A stretch of 64,000 bases of DNA from Heterohyrax brucei. Its lineage: Eukaryota; Chordata; Mammalia; Hyracoidea; Procaviidae. The position numbers were made by a program, and so were the translations under genes. Shown piece by piece: positions 21,759 to 32,589 of this stretch; within the stretch, counting starts at the first letter, position 1, and every line of letters starts with the position of its first letter. The notes under the pieces are model-generated. The model was not told the origin of the DNA. It saw nothing but the letters and a program-made list of their open reading frames with translations, and searched no databases. The stretch spans positions 83,164,001 to 83,228,000 of the forward strand of contig CM053148.1 of NCBI GenBank assembly GCA_028571685.1. Direction: 5' to 3'.

Positions 21759-21883
21759 GACAGGAAAGATAAGAATAGGAGGTGAATATGGAATGTGTGC
21801 CTAATTGCCTCTATGAACAACTGCCTCCTCTGTTCATGGAAGCAATGAGCCACACATTCCATATCTCCTCCTGTTCTTCCTGA
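21759..21883. repeat. Long near-palindrome (inverted repeat)
   Basis: Left arm 21759-21819 (gacaggaaagataagaatag to ctatgaaca) pairs with right arm 21831-21883 (tgttcatggaagcaatgagc to cttcctgac), leaving an 11-base loop (actgcctcctc). The best block is atatggaatgtgtg against cacacattccatat. About ten mismatches plus a short gap in the left arm. It could be a relic of a fold-back DNA transposon or a hairpin RNA source. Confidence 0.8.
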
Positions 21884-22531
21884 CTCATCTTCTAGCTTAC
21901 TGTCCCTAGGCCACATTCCATGAGACTAGAAGAAGTGGATAGTGTCTGGCTATCATTACTGAGTGTTTTGATCAAACACACTGAAGGAGAATCCTAATCA
22001 AAAGGAGGAAAACATAGAACAGAATTTCAAATTCCTATGGACTCTAAACTTTCCGGAACAGTGAAGGCTGGGTGAACCCTTGAAACTATTATCCTGTAGT
22101 AATCTTAAATCTTAAAACCCAAAAAATATAAGAAGAATTTTCCTTAAAATTAAACAATAGTTTAGCTTAACTGGTAAAAAATGCTTAAATTCAGCATTAT
22201 ATTCTTTTAAGAGCTATCAATACAGAATTAAAATGACAACTGCAATTTAAAGGATTAGATAGAAACCTTAGGGGACAGTGAGTTTATGTTCATGGCAAGG
22301 AACAATTCAGAAAAGAAGAGTGACAATGGTTGCACAACTTGAAGAATGTAGTCAGTGTCACAGAATTGTACTTACAGAGAACTGTCGAATTGGTGTGTGT
22401 TTTCTTTGGTATATTCTCAACAAAAACAAAATAAAATAAAAGAACGATGGTGCTCAGAGATGGAAAAAAAATCAAATTATTGCCTAATTTATGAAAATAT
22501 TTTATTTATCAGAATATTTTAGAAAATGCAT
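21884..22531. other. No gene recognised
   Basis: AT-rich unique sequence. Confidence 0.45.
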
Positions 22532-23794
22532 ATTGTTGTGTTGTTAGTTGCTGCCAAGTTGGTTCCAACTCGCAGTGCTTCTACGCACAACAGAAGAAAA
22601 CACTGCCCAGTCTTGGGCCAGTTCTACAGTCGTTTTTCTGCTTAAGCTCATCGTTGAGGCCACTGTGTCCATCCATCTTGTTGAGGATCTTCCTGTTTTT
22701 CACTGACCCTCCACTCTACTAAGCATGTGTCCTTCTCCAGGGACTGATCCCTCCTGACAATATTTCCAAAGTATGTAAGATGTAATCTCACCACCTTTGC
22801 TTCGAAGGAGCACACTGGTTGTACTTCTTCGAAAATAGATCTATTTGTTCTTCTGACAGTCCATGGTACATTCAATACCACAATTCAAAGACATCAATTC
22901 TTCTCTATTCCTTGTTAATGGTCCAGTTTTTGATGTGATTGAAAATACCATGGCTTGGGTCAAGTGCACTTTAGTCTTCAAGGTAACATCTTTACTTTTC
23001 AATACTTTAAAAAGATCTTTCACAGCAGATTTTCCCAATGCAATGTGTTTTGTTTTAGTTTCTTGACCGCTGCTTCCATGGAGGTTGACTGTGGACCCAA
23101 GTAAAATTAAATCCTTGACAACCTCAATTTTTTCTCCACTATAACAATGTTGCTTACTGGTCAAGTTGTGAGGATTTTTGTTTTCTTGATGTTGAGATGC
23201 AATCCATGTTGAAGGCTGTGGTCCTTGATCTTCGATCAATAAGTGTTTCAAATCTTCTTCACTTCCAGCAAGTAAGGCGGTGTTGTCTGTATGGCACAGG
23301 TTGTTGATGAGTCATTCTTCAATCCTGATGCTTTGTTCTTTTTCATATAATGCAGGTCCTCAGATTATTTGCTTGGCATACAGATTGAAAAGGCATGGTA
23401 AAAGCATACAACCCTGATGCATACCTTTCCTGACTATAAACCATGTAGCATCCCCTTGTTCTGTTCGCATGACTGCCTCTTGATCCATGTATAGATTCCT
23501 TAAGAGTATAATTAAGTGTTCTGGAATTTCCATTTTATGCAACGTTAGTCATAATTTGTTATGATCCACACAGTCAAATGCCTTTGCATAGTCAATAGAA
23601 CACAGGTGAACATCTTTCTGGTATTCTCTGCTTTCAGCCAAGATCCATCTGACATCAGCAATAATAACCCTAGTTCCAAGTCCTCTTCCAAATCCAGCTT
23701 GAATTTCTGAAATTTCCTTGTCAATATACTGCTGAAATCATTTTTGAATGATCTTGAGCAAAATTTTACTTGCATATCATATTAATGATGTTGT

Positions 23795-24031
23795 TCAGTA
23801 ATTTCTACATTTGGTTGGATCATCTTTCTTTGGAATGGGCATGTAAATATGGATCTCCTCCAGCCAGTTGGCCAGGTAGCTGTCCTCCCAATTTTTTGTC
23901 ATCAGTGAGAGAGTATTTTCAAGTGCTGCATCTCTTTGTTGAAATATCTCAGTTGGTATTCCGTCAATTCCTGGAGCCTTTTTTTTTTTTTTTGCCTTCA
24001 ATGCAGCTTCAACTTCTTCCTTCAGTACCAT
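23795..24031 (-). pseudogene. RTE reverse transcriptase N-terminal fragment
   Basis: Open 78-codon segment containing KEEVEAALKAKKKKKAPGID and GIPTEIFQQ, then WLEEIHIYMPIPKKDDPTKC, the finger region of the RTE reverse transcriptase. The lysine run comes from an expanded A tract on the coding strand. Confidence 0.88.
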
Positions 24032-25074
24032 TGGTTCTTGATCATAGCTGTCTCTTCAAATAGCTGAACACTGACCAGTGTTTTTATTGTTGTTGTTTTG
24101 GTGACGACTCTGTATTCCTTCCACCTTCTTTTGATGCTCCCTGAGTTGTTTAATGTTTTTCCTGTAGAATCCTTTACTACTGCAACTCGAGGCTTCAATT
24201 TTTTCCTCAGACGGCACTTGGCTGGCGTTCTTCCTTTTTTTTTACTTCCAGGCTTTTTGCACATGTCATTCTAATACTATGTTTTGTCTTCTTGAGCTGC
24301 CCTTTGAAATATTCAGTTCTGTTCTTTTACTTCGCCATTTCTTCCTTCTGTTTTAGCTTTTAGACATTCAAGAGCAATGTTCAGTGTCTCTTCTGACATC
24401 CCAATTTGCCTTTTCTTTCTATCCTGTCTTTTTCATGACCTCTTGCTTTATTCATGGATGATGTCTTCGATGTCATTCCACAATTCATCTGGTCTTTGGT
24501 CATTAGTGGTCAACATATCAAATCTGTTCTTGAGATGGTCTCTAAACTCAGGATATACTCAAGGTCACGCACTGGCTCTTGTGGTCTTGTTCTAATTTTC
24601 TTCAATTTCAATTGAGTTTGCACAAGAGGAGTTGATGATCTGTGTTGTGGTCAGCACGCGGTCTTGTCCTGACTGCTGATGTGGAGCTTTTCCATCATCT
24701 TTTCCCACAGATGTAGTCAACCTGGTTCCTGCATATCCCATCTGGTGAGGTCCATGTGTACAGTTGTTGTTTGTGTAGGTTAAAAAAGGTATCTGCAATG
24801 AAGAAGTCATTAGTCTTGAAAAAGTCTATCACGCAGTCTCCAGCATTATTTCTATCACCATGGCCGTGTTTTCCAACTACTGATCTTTCTTCTTTGTTTC
24901 CAACTATAGCATTCATGTTCCATCAGTTTAAGACTGCTTGTAGAAATGTTCAATTTCTTCACCTTTGGCCTTAGCATTTGGTGTTTAAATTTGAATAACA
25001 GTCCCATCAATTGACCTTCCTTGTAGGTGTATGGAGATTATGTGACCACTGACACAACTGTACTTCAGGACAGA

Positions 25075-25305
25075 TCATGAAATGTTCTTACCACTCCTCT
25101 TCAAATTTTTGTTCCTGGCATAGTAGACCATATGATTGTCTGATTCAAAATGGTCAGTATTGGTCCATTTCAGCTCACTAATGCATAGGGGATCAATGTT
25201 CATGCATTCCATTTCATTTTTGATGGTTCTCAATTTTCCTTGATTCATACTTTGTACATTCCGTGTCCTGATTACTAATGGATGTTTGCAGCTGTTCCTT
25301 CTCAT
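25075..25305 (-). pseudogene. RTE endonuclease N-terminus
   Basis: Open 76-codon segment: MRRNSCKHPLVIRTRNVQSM, then CISELKWTNTDHFESDNHMV. The NVQSM and SELKW motifs correspond to the first conserved blocks of APE-type endonucleases, including the metal-binding glutamate. It begins at the conserved start used by RTE ORFs of this family. The frame breaks after SGKNIS. Confidence 0.85.
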
Positions 25306-25552
25306 TTAGAGTCGTACCACATCAACCAGTGAAGATCCCAGAGGCTCTACTCCATCCACATCATTAAGATGGACTCACTTTGAGGAGGCAGCTATTCCCC
25401 AGTCATCTTCCGAGTGCCTTCCAACCCAGGGACTCACCTTCAGGCATCATATCTGACAAAGATCTGCTGCTATTCACAACATTTTACCTGGGCAATTATT
25501 TTCAAAAATAGACTGCTGGGTCCTTTTTCCTAGTCTGTCTCAGTCTGTTACG

Positions 25553-26728
25553 GTATGTATAATACAAAAGAGACTGAGGCAGAGTTAAAAGAGGAATTTT
25601 CTGAATTGAAGAAAGCTAATTATATTCTTAATAACATAGCTATTAATTCATAATGCTAATATAATTTAAAAAAAAGACAGGGCAGGAAAAGTCATGTAAA
25701 ATGAGAATAAACTCTAACCAGTATTCCTCAGATTTTATGTAGATTGATGTACTTAAGACAATCTCAAATCAAATATGTATTAAATATGTATAATATTGTA
25801 TATCTACCACTTGGAATCATCTTTAAAACATTGTGTGACTAACTCCAAACCTCTGAATACAATACTAAACTGTAAAATAGAAGCCATAGTTATATATTTC
25901 ATATTGACATTAGATTATCCTTGTATGGCTTTTTTTTAATCCTTTCTTCCTCCTAATTTTAGAGCTTGTACCTAAATAAATGTAGTTCCTTTTGTAAGAT
26001 GTCATGGAAATTCCATGCTGCATCTGTGTCAGAATATTTGAGCTAATACTAAGCAAACTAAAATAAATAAATAGAATCCAATGTCATTACTTTTAAATTA
26101 CTTCATAAAAGTCCATTTTCATAAATGAAACTGATAGCTTTATATACCCCTCTTTTAGCATCTCTTTTGTGTCTGGAATTTGTTGAAGCAATTCTATCAC
26201 CATGAAACTTGGGGGTGGGGAGAATACAGTTTAGCTAAATACAGAGATGACATATTTAATCTTACAGGTTAACTTCAGGAAATAGACCCAAGCTACTTGG
26301 TAACCAAGCTTTCTCGCCCTGGGCCAAATTTAATTCTTGTGGTTTAAGAAGCAGTCTTTAGATCGGTTAGTCTGAAAATGCAAGTCAGCTCCTCCTTCTG
26401 GTTTGATCCTCTCGTTGGCCACTTTGGTGACCCACTCAGATCCCCTCTGTTTCATCTAGAAGCTATTGTGTGCTTTGCTTCTGACAGCTGTCACCTGTGA
26501 CATTCTTCAGAGAACTGACCCTGAGCCAGCGAGGGCTTTAGGGCAAACTCTTCCTGCCATGCACAGGAAGAGTTCCTGATGCAGTCAGCTGAAGCTGGCA
26601 AAATGTTCACTTTCTTCAGCCCTTTTCTCTTCCTGGCTCTGTCACTAGGTTGTCTGGGGAAAGCTTCCATGTGCGTATTCAGCTCTAGCTTGGCTTCTGA
26701 AAGACCCTATTACCCCATGGATTTAATC
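25553..26728. other. No gene recognised
   Basis: AT-rich unique sequence up to about 26300, then a more balanced stretch at 26300-26720 without known repeats. A 78-codon frame begins at 26579 with a hydrophobic start (FFSPFLFLALSLGCLG), but its C-terminal part is SINE sequence, so it is not accepted as a gene. Confidence 0.4.
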
Positions 26729-26900
26729 AGCCAGTTGCCGCATGTTGATTCCAACTCATGGCAACCCCATGCTTTTCAGAGTAAAACGGTGCTCCATATG
26801 GTTTTCGGTAGCTAAATTTCCCAGCCACTAGTTTGATTCCAACCTCCAACCCTGGGTTAGTGGCCAAAGGCATTAACCATTTTTGCCACCCAGGGACTCC
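26729..26900 (-). mobile_element. AfroSINE, divergent long variant
   Basis: Reverse copy: ccagttgccgcatgttgatt, tcagagtaaaacggtgctcc, ggttttcggtagctaaattt, tgattccaacctccaaccct, cacccagggactcc. It belongs to the variant that ends in cacccagggactcc. Confidence 0.8.
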
Positions 26901-27304
26901 AAATTGAGCTAACAGATCTCATATAAAAATTCCAGATAAATTATTAATGAACAGAATCTAACAATATTTGTAAAAGATTAGAATCAAGTAGCAGTCATTT
27001 GAAGAAAGTAGACATTGTTCAATAACAGGTATTTTATTGAATATGATTAACTGCATTGATTGTTCAAGGGAGAAAATTATCAGTGGTTGATATATAGAAA
27101 ATAATAAGAGCTAGATGATTAATTACAAGAGTCTAATAACATTCCATTTATGTGAGACTTCTTGGATTAGATTCCAAAAATCTCCCCACTTTTGTAATTC
27201 AGTGATGATGTCTTCTCATATAATTCATAGAAATCAGAGAGAATATGTAAGATAAGAACAAGACTGAAAACAAGCTCATTGTAACTATATGATGGAGTTT
27301 TGTG
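26901..27304. other. No gene or recognised repeat
   Basis: AT-rich unique sequence. Confidence 0.45.
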
Positions 27305-27490
27305 GTAACACCAATGGCTAAGTGGTTTGCTATTAGTAGTAAGTTTGGTGGTCCAAACCCAGAGGTGCCTAAGAAGACAGTCTTGGTGACCTGCTTCAGT
27401 TCACAGCTTTGAAAATCCTATGGAGCTGTACTATTCTGCATACACTGGGTCACCGTCAGAATTCCCTTGATGACAACTAACAACAACAGT
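27305..27490 (+). mobile_element. AfroSINE with RTE-like (aac)n tail
   Basis: Long variant: caccaatggctaagtggttt, gtgacctgcttcagttcaca, atcctatggagctgtactat. It ends gacaactaacaacaacag, the terminal sequence used by RTE elements and not the T-rich end of most SINE copies here. Confidence 0.8.
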
Positions 27491-27739
27491 GTAATTATAT
27501 GAAACTGAAAAAAATAACAGACGTCACAAGAGAAGTGCTAAATAGTAACCTCTACTGTGATAATATTTTAAAAGAAATTTAAGCCATTTGAAAATATCTA
27601 AACTACCTTTTCTACAACTGTTGACATTTCTAAGTTGACAAGTCTATTTTGTTTTCCTTCTGATGATAATAAACTAGCTTTCTTTAAGCTTGTGTCGTAA
27701 TTCATGATTTATGAAGATAGCTTAAAACCAGACCACAGA

Positions 27740-28262
27740 TATCAGTAAGAGTTCAATCCAGATTTAAAATGGTCTGGCCACCACTAATGGCAGCCCTGAC
27801 AGTGAACACACAAAGCCTCCCTGGGAGCCAGAGAAGAGTAGGGTGCGGAACTGGAGCTGCTGTGAAAAGACCAGACTTGTTGGTCTTGACACTTTGAAGG
27901 CTCCAGGAAAACATGGCCCTTAGACTTTGTTTGCCCAGAGCTAAAACCATCCCTGAAGCCAGTTCTTCAGACAAAGATTAGACTGGACCACAAGACATAA
28001 AATGACACTAGTGAAGAACGTGTTCCTTAGCTTAAGTAGATACAGGAAACACTGGGCAGCTCCTGCCCAGATGTGAGATGAGTAGAGAATTGGGGACAGG
28101 AGCTGGTTTAATGGATGTGTGACATACAAGGTAGAGAGGAACATGTTATCACAGTGTGGCAAGGACAACTAGGGTCGCAGAACCATGTGTGTGTAAGTTT
28201 ATGCCCAAGAAACTCACTTGGCTTGTAAACTTATACTCGAAGAACAATAATAAAAATAGATT
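27740..28262 (+). mobile_element. L1 3' UTR end, 5'-truncated (probable)
   Basis: The plus-strand sequence gcccagagctaaaaccatcc, aaagattagactggaccaca, ctgcccagatgtgagatgag ends in an A-rich tail (acaataataaaaatag). The reverse of the same sequence adjoins antisense L1 ORF2 sequence at 32590-34062, which identifies it as the 3' UTR of an afrotherian L1. The 73-75-codon frames inside are chance frames. Confidence 0.65.
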
Positions 28263-28379
28263 TAAAATAAAGATTTCTAGGAAAGTGGCCTATGTATGTC
28301 TATCTCTTTAAAATATGCTAAAATCCTCTGACTAAAAAGCATCTATAATCCAGCTGTTCATGATTCCTCCAGCACTTAT

Positions 28380-29163
28380 GCTGTTAGATGCCCTTATATC
28401 TATTGTGACCCTTAGCGACCCTGTATACATCAGATTGAAACACTGACCAGCCCTGGGCCGTCTTCTCAATCTTTGTTATGCTCGAGTCCACTGTTGCAGC
28501 CACTGTGTCAGTCCATCTACACGACAGTCGTCCTCTGCTTCCCTCACCCTCTGTTTTACCAAGCATGATGGCCTTCTCTAGGGACTGGTGCCCCCTGATA
28601 GCATGCCCATGATACGGGAGTTGAAGTCTGGCCATCCTCCCTATCAAGGAGCACTCCGGCTGTACTTCTTACACGACAGGCTGGTTCTTCATCTGGCAGT
28701 CCTTGGTCCTGTCAGTGCTCTTCCCCAGCACTGTGACTCAAAGGTGGCAGCTCTTTCAGGTCTTCCTTAGTCGTTGTCCAGCTTTCACATGCATGTGGAG
28801 CAACTGAAAACACCGTGAACTGCCTCAGGCATATCTTCGTCCTCAAAGGCGCATCTTTGCTTTATAACAGTTCACAGAAGTCCTTTGCAGCAGATTTGCC
28901 CATTGCAGTGAGTGATTTGATTTCTTGACTCCTGCTTCCATGGATGTTGACTGTCAATCCAAATAAAACAAAATCCTTGAGAACTTCAATTCTCTCTCCA
29001 TTTGTCACCATGTTGCTTACTGGGCCACTTGTGCCGATTCTGGCTTTCTTCAGGCTGTAGGGCAATCCATACTGAAGGCTGTCATCTTTTACCTTCATCA
29101 CTAAATATTTCCAGTCTTCTTGGTTTTCAACAATCAAGGTTATATCATCTGCATATTGCATTT
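28380..29163 (-). mobile_element. RTE LINE, 5'-truncated, ~0.8 kb
   Basis: 3' terminus at about 28385 (cttatatctattgtgaccct). The coding region runs up to the RT YADD box, where it is truncated. Reverse-strand frame 28862-29161 begins MQYADDITLIVENQEDWKYL and continues with NMVTNGERIEVLKDFVLFG. YADD is intact, but everything upstream of it is missing. Confidence 0.9.
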
Positions 29164-30055
29164 AGAAGCAACAAAAAATGAGATTTCTAGTTCTGAAAGA
29201 TTAAAACTGTCTTAGAAATGGTTGGGAGTAAGGCAATCTGGTGAGAAATGGCTGCCCTTGCTTTCAAATAATAATTTCTCCACAGACTCACTAAGTGAGT
29301 AAGAACAGAGAAAAATCAGGCCCAGGGAAGGCAGAGTGGAGGTGATGTGGGGGGTGGGATGGTAAAATTTTTATCTCAAACTTCCAAATTGTTAGAATGA
29401 GGCTGTGTTAGCACAAATCACTGGATAACTTCTTTAAAGAAACCTAAACAAAAACACAAGTATGTTTAACCTATACCTCGTCCTTTTCATAATTTATTCC
29501 AAGAGAGGAAAAGAGAGAGAGAGAGAGATAGCATAATTAACATTTTTCAGACCAGAAACTGAGGTTCATATAGGAATGAACAAATCACAGATATTAACTG
29601 TTCCAGGATTGTGCCTGTAACCCTGGAAATTTTCTCAGGGATAAAGTAAGGATCCCTGAAAAGCAACTACATCATCTTTCCAGTCCTCTTGGGGACAGAC
29701 ATAGAAATAGGCTCCATCACACAGCAAGCTTTGCTCTCGAGGAGTAAATAACTTTAGCTCTTGGGAGTCATGTTAAGTTTTCTTAAGAATTCATAAGACA
29801 AAGACATGCTTGGTGACTTTAGTTTCTGTGGACTTTTTATAAGCCCTCATAGGGAAGAGAAGAGCAGGAAATTTGTTCCAAGAGGCACGTGTAAGCAACC
29901 TCACAGCAGCACAATACTGAAACAAAATGTGTGCAAGATTGCTTGTTATCCGGGGGACCTAACAATCAACTCCTTTATCCAGTTGACATTTAAAAAATAA
30001 TTATCATTGTATATTGTTTGTGTTGGGGCGGATAACTTGTCTTTTAGTTATAGGT
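29164..30055. other. No gene; GA run at 29512-29530
   Basis: Unique sequence with a short ga microsatellite (gagagagagagagata). A stretch near 29540-29620 weakly recalls MIR but is not good enough to call. Confidence 0.45.
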
Positions 30056-30262
30056 CATATAGAACAATGGTTGGCAGACACTTTCTATAAAGAACCATAT
30101 AGTAAATATTTCAAATTTTGGAAGTCAAGAGGCAAAATCACAAATGATATGTAGATATTTTTATAACCCTTTAAATGTGAAAAACATAGTTAGCACATGG
30201 GCCCTACAAAAATAGGTGGAAGACCACACTCAGCCTGAGGGCTGTATTTTCTGACCCTTGAT
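30056..30262 (+). mobile_element. hAT-type non-autonomous DNA transposon (probable)
   Basis: caatggttggcagacacttt, atagtaaatatttcaaattt and ctgagggctgtattttctga, then cccttgata, match in order an ancient mammalian hAT family. Flanked by tatagaaca and tacagaaca, consistent with an ~8-bp target duplication. A second copy is at 41567-41806. Confidence 0.65.
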
Positions 30263-30372
30263 ACAGAACATGAAAATTTAAACATCTGTCTGATAAGGAT
30301 TGCACATCATCCAAAAGTACTTAATTGGAGCATGGAGTAGACTTTGAGTTGTTTCTATTTGAAAAAGAAATA

Positions 30373-30535
30373 AAACCAAAAACCCACTGCTGTCAAGTCA
30401 GTTCTGACTCATCACTACCCCATAGGACAGAGTAGAACTGCCCCATTGAGTTTCCAAGGAGCACTTCGTAGATTAAAACTGCTGAACTTTAGGTTAGTAT
30501 CTGTAGCACTTAACTGCTATGTCACCAGGGTTTCC
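30373..30535 (-). mobile_element. AfroSINE
   Basis: Nearly complete reverse copy: aaacccactgctgtcaagtc, ggacagagtagaactgcccc, ttaaaactgctgaactttag, gtcaccagggtttcc. Confidence 0.9.
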
Positions 30536-31039
30536 AAGTTTAATTTGTACACTAATATTTTTTTAGCATAAAATGTGATAAGAGATGAATTGTAGTGGCA
30601 TTTTTGTTGTACTCTTCCTAGACACCAACGTTGCACAAGATGACTCATGTCTTTCAGCTGTGACAGTTCCCTCTTCCTTGCCAGTGACTGGGTAAGGAAT
30701 GGGAATGCAACACAATTCTGGCCAGTAAGATATGGAAAATTCACTTGGGCCCTGAGAAAGATCTTCATTTTTCTAAGAAAGAAACATAGAAAAGACAGTC
30801 TTTTGATTCCTATGAATGCAGTCCTCTGTGGATGTGAGATATGCTTCAAGGTACCACTGTAGGTGTCCGGTGACCTGAAACATGAATGTAGATTTTGCAG
30901 GATGAGAAAATCTCACCAACTATCAGGATATAACAAATCAAGATAAATTAAAACTTCCACTCTTTACTTCTATTTAGTCTTTTCAATCTTGACACTAGCT
31001 GCCTATACAACACTTCTTTCTCTGGCCCTAGCCACCTGA
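30536..31039. other. No gene recognised
   Basis: Unique sequence. Opposed 110-codon (minus) and 71-codon (plus) frames overlap at 30517-30862; the long one enters a SINE and has no domain. Confidence 0.4.
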
Positions 31040-31048
31040 AGCTAGGTC

Positions 31049-31170
31049 CCAGCCAAGCCAAGTGCCATCGAGTCGGATCTGACTCATGGAGACCCTAGGA
31101 GCCAGGGTAGAACTGACCCCCGGAGTATTCAAGGAGCGCATGGTGGATTTGAACTGCCGACCTTGTGGTT
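31049..31170 (-). mobile_element. AfroSINE, cacttgg-tail subfamily, with target duplication
   Basis: Reverse copy: agccaagccaagtgccatcg, gtagaactgacccccggagt, tttgaactgccgaccttgtg. It is flanked by exact 9-bp repeats agctaggtc at 31040-31048 and 31171-31179, marking a 5'-truncated retroinsertion. Low divergence and retained CpG suggest a young copy. Confidence 0.88.
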
Positions 31171-31199
31171 AGCTAGGTCAGAACTCACTAATTAGAGAA

Positions 31200-31562
31200 T
31201 ACAGTCCTCCGAACTGCAAGGTAGGCCCAAGACTTGACATAACCAGCTATAAGTAAGGAAGTTTGCATGGCACTTTCTCTTTTGACTTGCTCTCTACATA
31301 TCTGGGTTTCCTTCTGTCCACTCAGGATGCAAGCCACGATTTCAGGAGTTCCCAATCCATCCCACCACTAACCTCCTGGCTCCCACAACTTTTGGGTACT
31401 ATAATTTGCTGGGACTACTCATAGAACTCACGATAAGAGCTATACTGAAACCTACAGCTGTGTTATAGCAAAATAAGACACAAACAAAGACACACACAGG
31501 GAAGACCTGGGAAGGGTCACATCCAGAAGCTTCCAAAAGGATGTGCTACTCTCTCACATATG
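31200..31562 (-). repeat. Old LTR-like repeat, part 1 (tentative fossil)
   Basis: ctcctggctcccacaact, actactcatagaactcacga and agacctgggaagggtcac recall an ancient LTR-type repeat. Sequence in keeping with the same repeat resumes beyond the mariner pieces at 32131. The family is not named and the relic is very degraded. Confidence 0.3.
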
Positions 31563-31916
31563 AGGACTGCCCATTAAGTTCACAAACTCATCCTAGAAAA
31601 AGTGCTACATAACATATCGCTGAATATCAGTACAATCACCTTTGAAGTACTCCCCTTGGAAAGCTATGCAACAACTCCAGTCTCTAATGTACCCTTCAAA
31701 GAAATTCTGGAACTGTTTTTCTGGAATGGCCATCAGGGCTGTTGTCATATTACTCTTGATGTCCTGGAAGTCATCAAAATATCTTCCTTTCAATATTTCT
31801 TTTGTTGTCAGGGAATGAAAAAAAGTCATTGGGGGCCAGGTCAGGTGAGTAGGAAGGGTATTCCAGTACAGTTACTTTTTTACCAGCTAAAAACTCCCTC
31901 ACAGACAACCACACTG
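31563..31916 (-). mobile_element. Mariner 3' half, minus orientation
   Basis: The terminal repeat cccattaagttcacaaactc starts the piece. The reverse strand carries the transposase C-terminus (SLTTKEILKGRYFDDFQDIK, EKQFQNFFEGYIRDW) as at 10704-10928. Truncated after the last catalytic box region. Dead. Confidence 0.88.
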
Positions 31917-32130
31917 TTAAGTTCATGAACTTGCCACCTTGCTACTGTGAACAATGGCCATTCCAGAAACAGTTCCAAAATTGCTTTGAAGGGTAGACTA
32001 GGTTCTGGCACATCAGTTTATAGCTTCTTTGAAGTACTTAGAAGGTGACTGTAGTGATATTCAGCAGTGAGGCATGGAGCACTTAGAACAATTAAGTTCA
32101 CAGACTTGACTGTCAGACCTCGTACGTCAA
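31917..32130 (+). mobile_element. Mariner 3' end, plus orientation (inverted partner)
   Basis: A terminal-repeat-like stretch gttaagttcatgaacttgcc is followed by plus-strand transposase 3' sequence (aatggccattccagaaacag, ctttgaagggtagactaggt) and the end gttcacagacttgactgtca. Its last ~170 bp is the inverse of the first ~170 bp of the neighbouring minus copy, so the pair forms a large fold-back. Confidence 0.82.
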
Positions 32131-32290
32131 AGTCTTTCACCAACTGGGAAGCTCACCGAGCTTGTGTGTCCAGAGTTTGCGTAATGTAGTTTTAACAGGT
32201 TCTCATTGTATCAGCATGGTTCATTAAATCACGCCCCGCTTCCTGCCAGAGCACCTCAGTTATAAGCCCAAGCTCTCAGGTATTGTGGTC
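32131..32290 (-). repeat. Old LTR-like repeat, part 2 (tentative fossil)
   Basis: actgggaagctcaccgagct, agcatggttcattaaatcac and cataagcccaagctctc-type sequence plausibly continue the repeat seen at 31200-31562, which would place the mariner inside it. Weak. Confidence 0.25.
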
Positions 32291-32589
32291 AATATACTTA
32301 AATAGAAAAGACCTCTCAGTTACTAACACAATTCTATGTATCTCTCAGGAAACAAAAGACAAAGTCAAAGTCATTGAGATAAAGTAGTTCTTTACTTAAT
32401 ACACACAGTCAGAGAAGCAGTCCAAGAAGGAGGTATAAGCCTATGTCTTAAGTTACACAAAAGAGGAAAATTTAAATATATGTAGAGAGCCTCTGGGAAA
32501 CAGCTGAGAAACTGATGGGATATATCCTTGAGGTATAAGATAATGAGACTTCAGCTTAGATATTAGAGTGAAACTAATTTTTAAATATA

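Larger units (their letters stand above)
22532..25552 (-). mobile_element. RTE LINE, nearly full length (~3.0 kb)
   Basis: The minus strand reads from the 5' head (ctgagacagactaggaaaaa at about 25540) through the start region (MRRNSCKHPLVIRTRNVQSM, 25305), the endonuclease (ISELKW about 25175), the linker, the reverse transcriptase (PGIDGIPTEIFQQ about 23965-23927; IDYAKAFDCVD about 23610-23570), the YxDD box read as HTDN (23282-23293) and the C-terminal domain, to the 3' terminus at 22532. Multiple frameshifts and stops, plus a run of T at 23981-23995. Dead, but the most complete RTE in the window. Confidence 0.92.

Noticed and set aside
26579-26815. 78-codon frame with a signal-peptide-like hydrophobic start
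   Set aside because: The last third is AfroSINE sequence and there is no stop-free homolog known to me; the hydrophobic run is likely chance.
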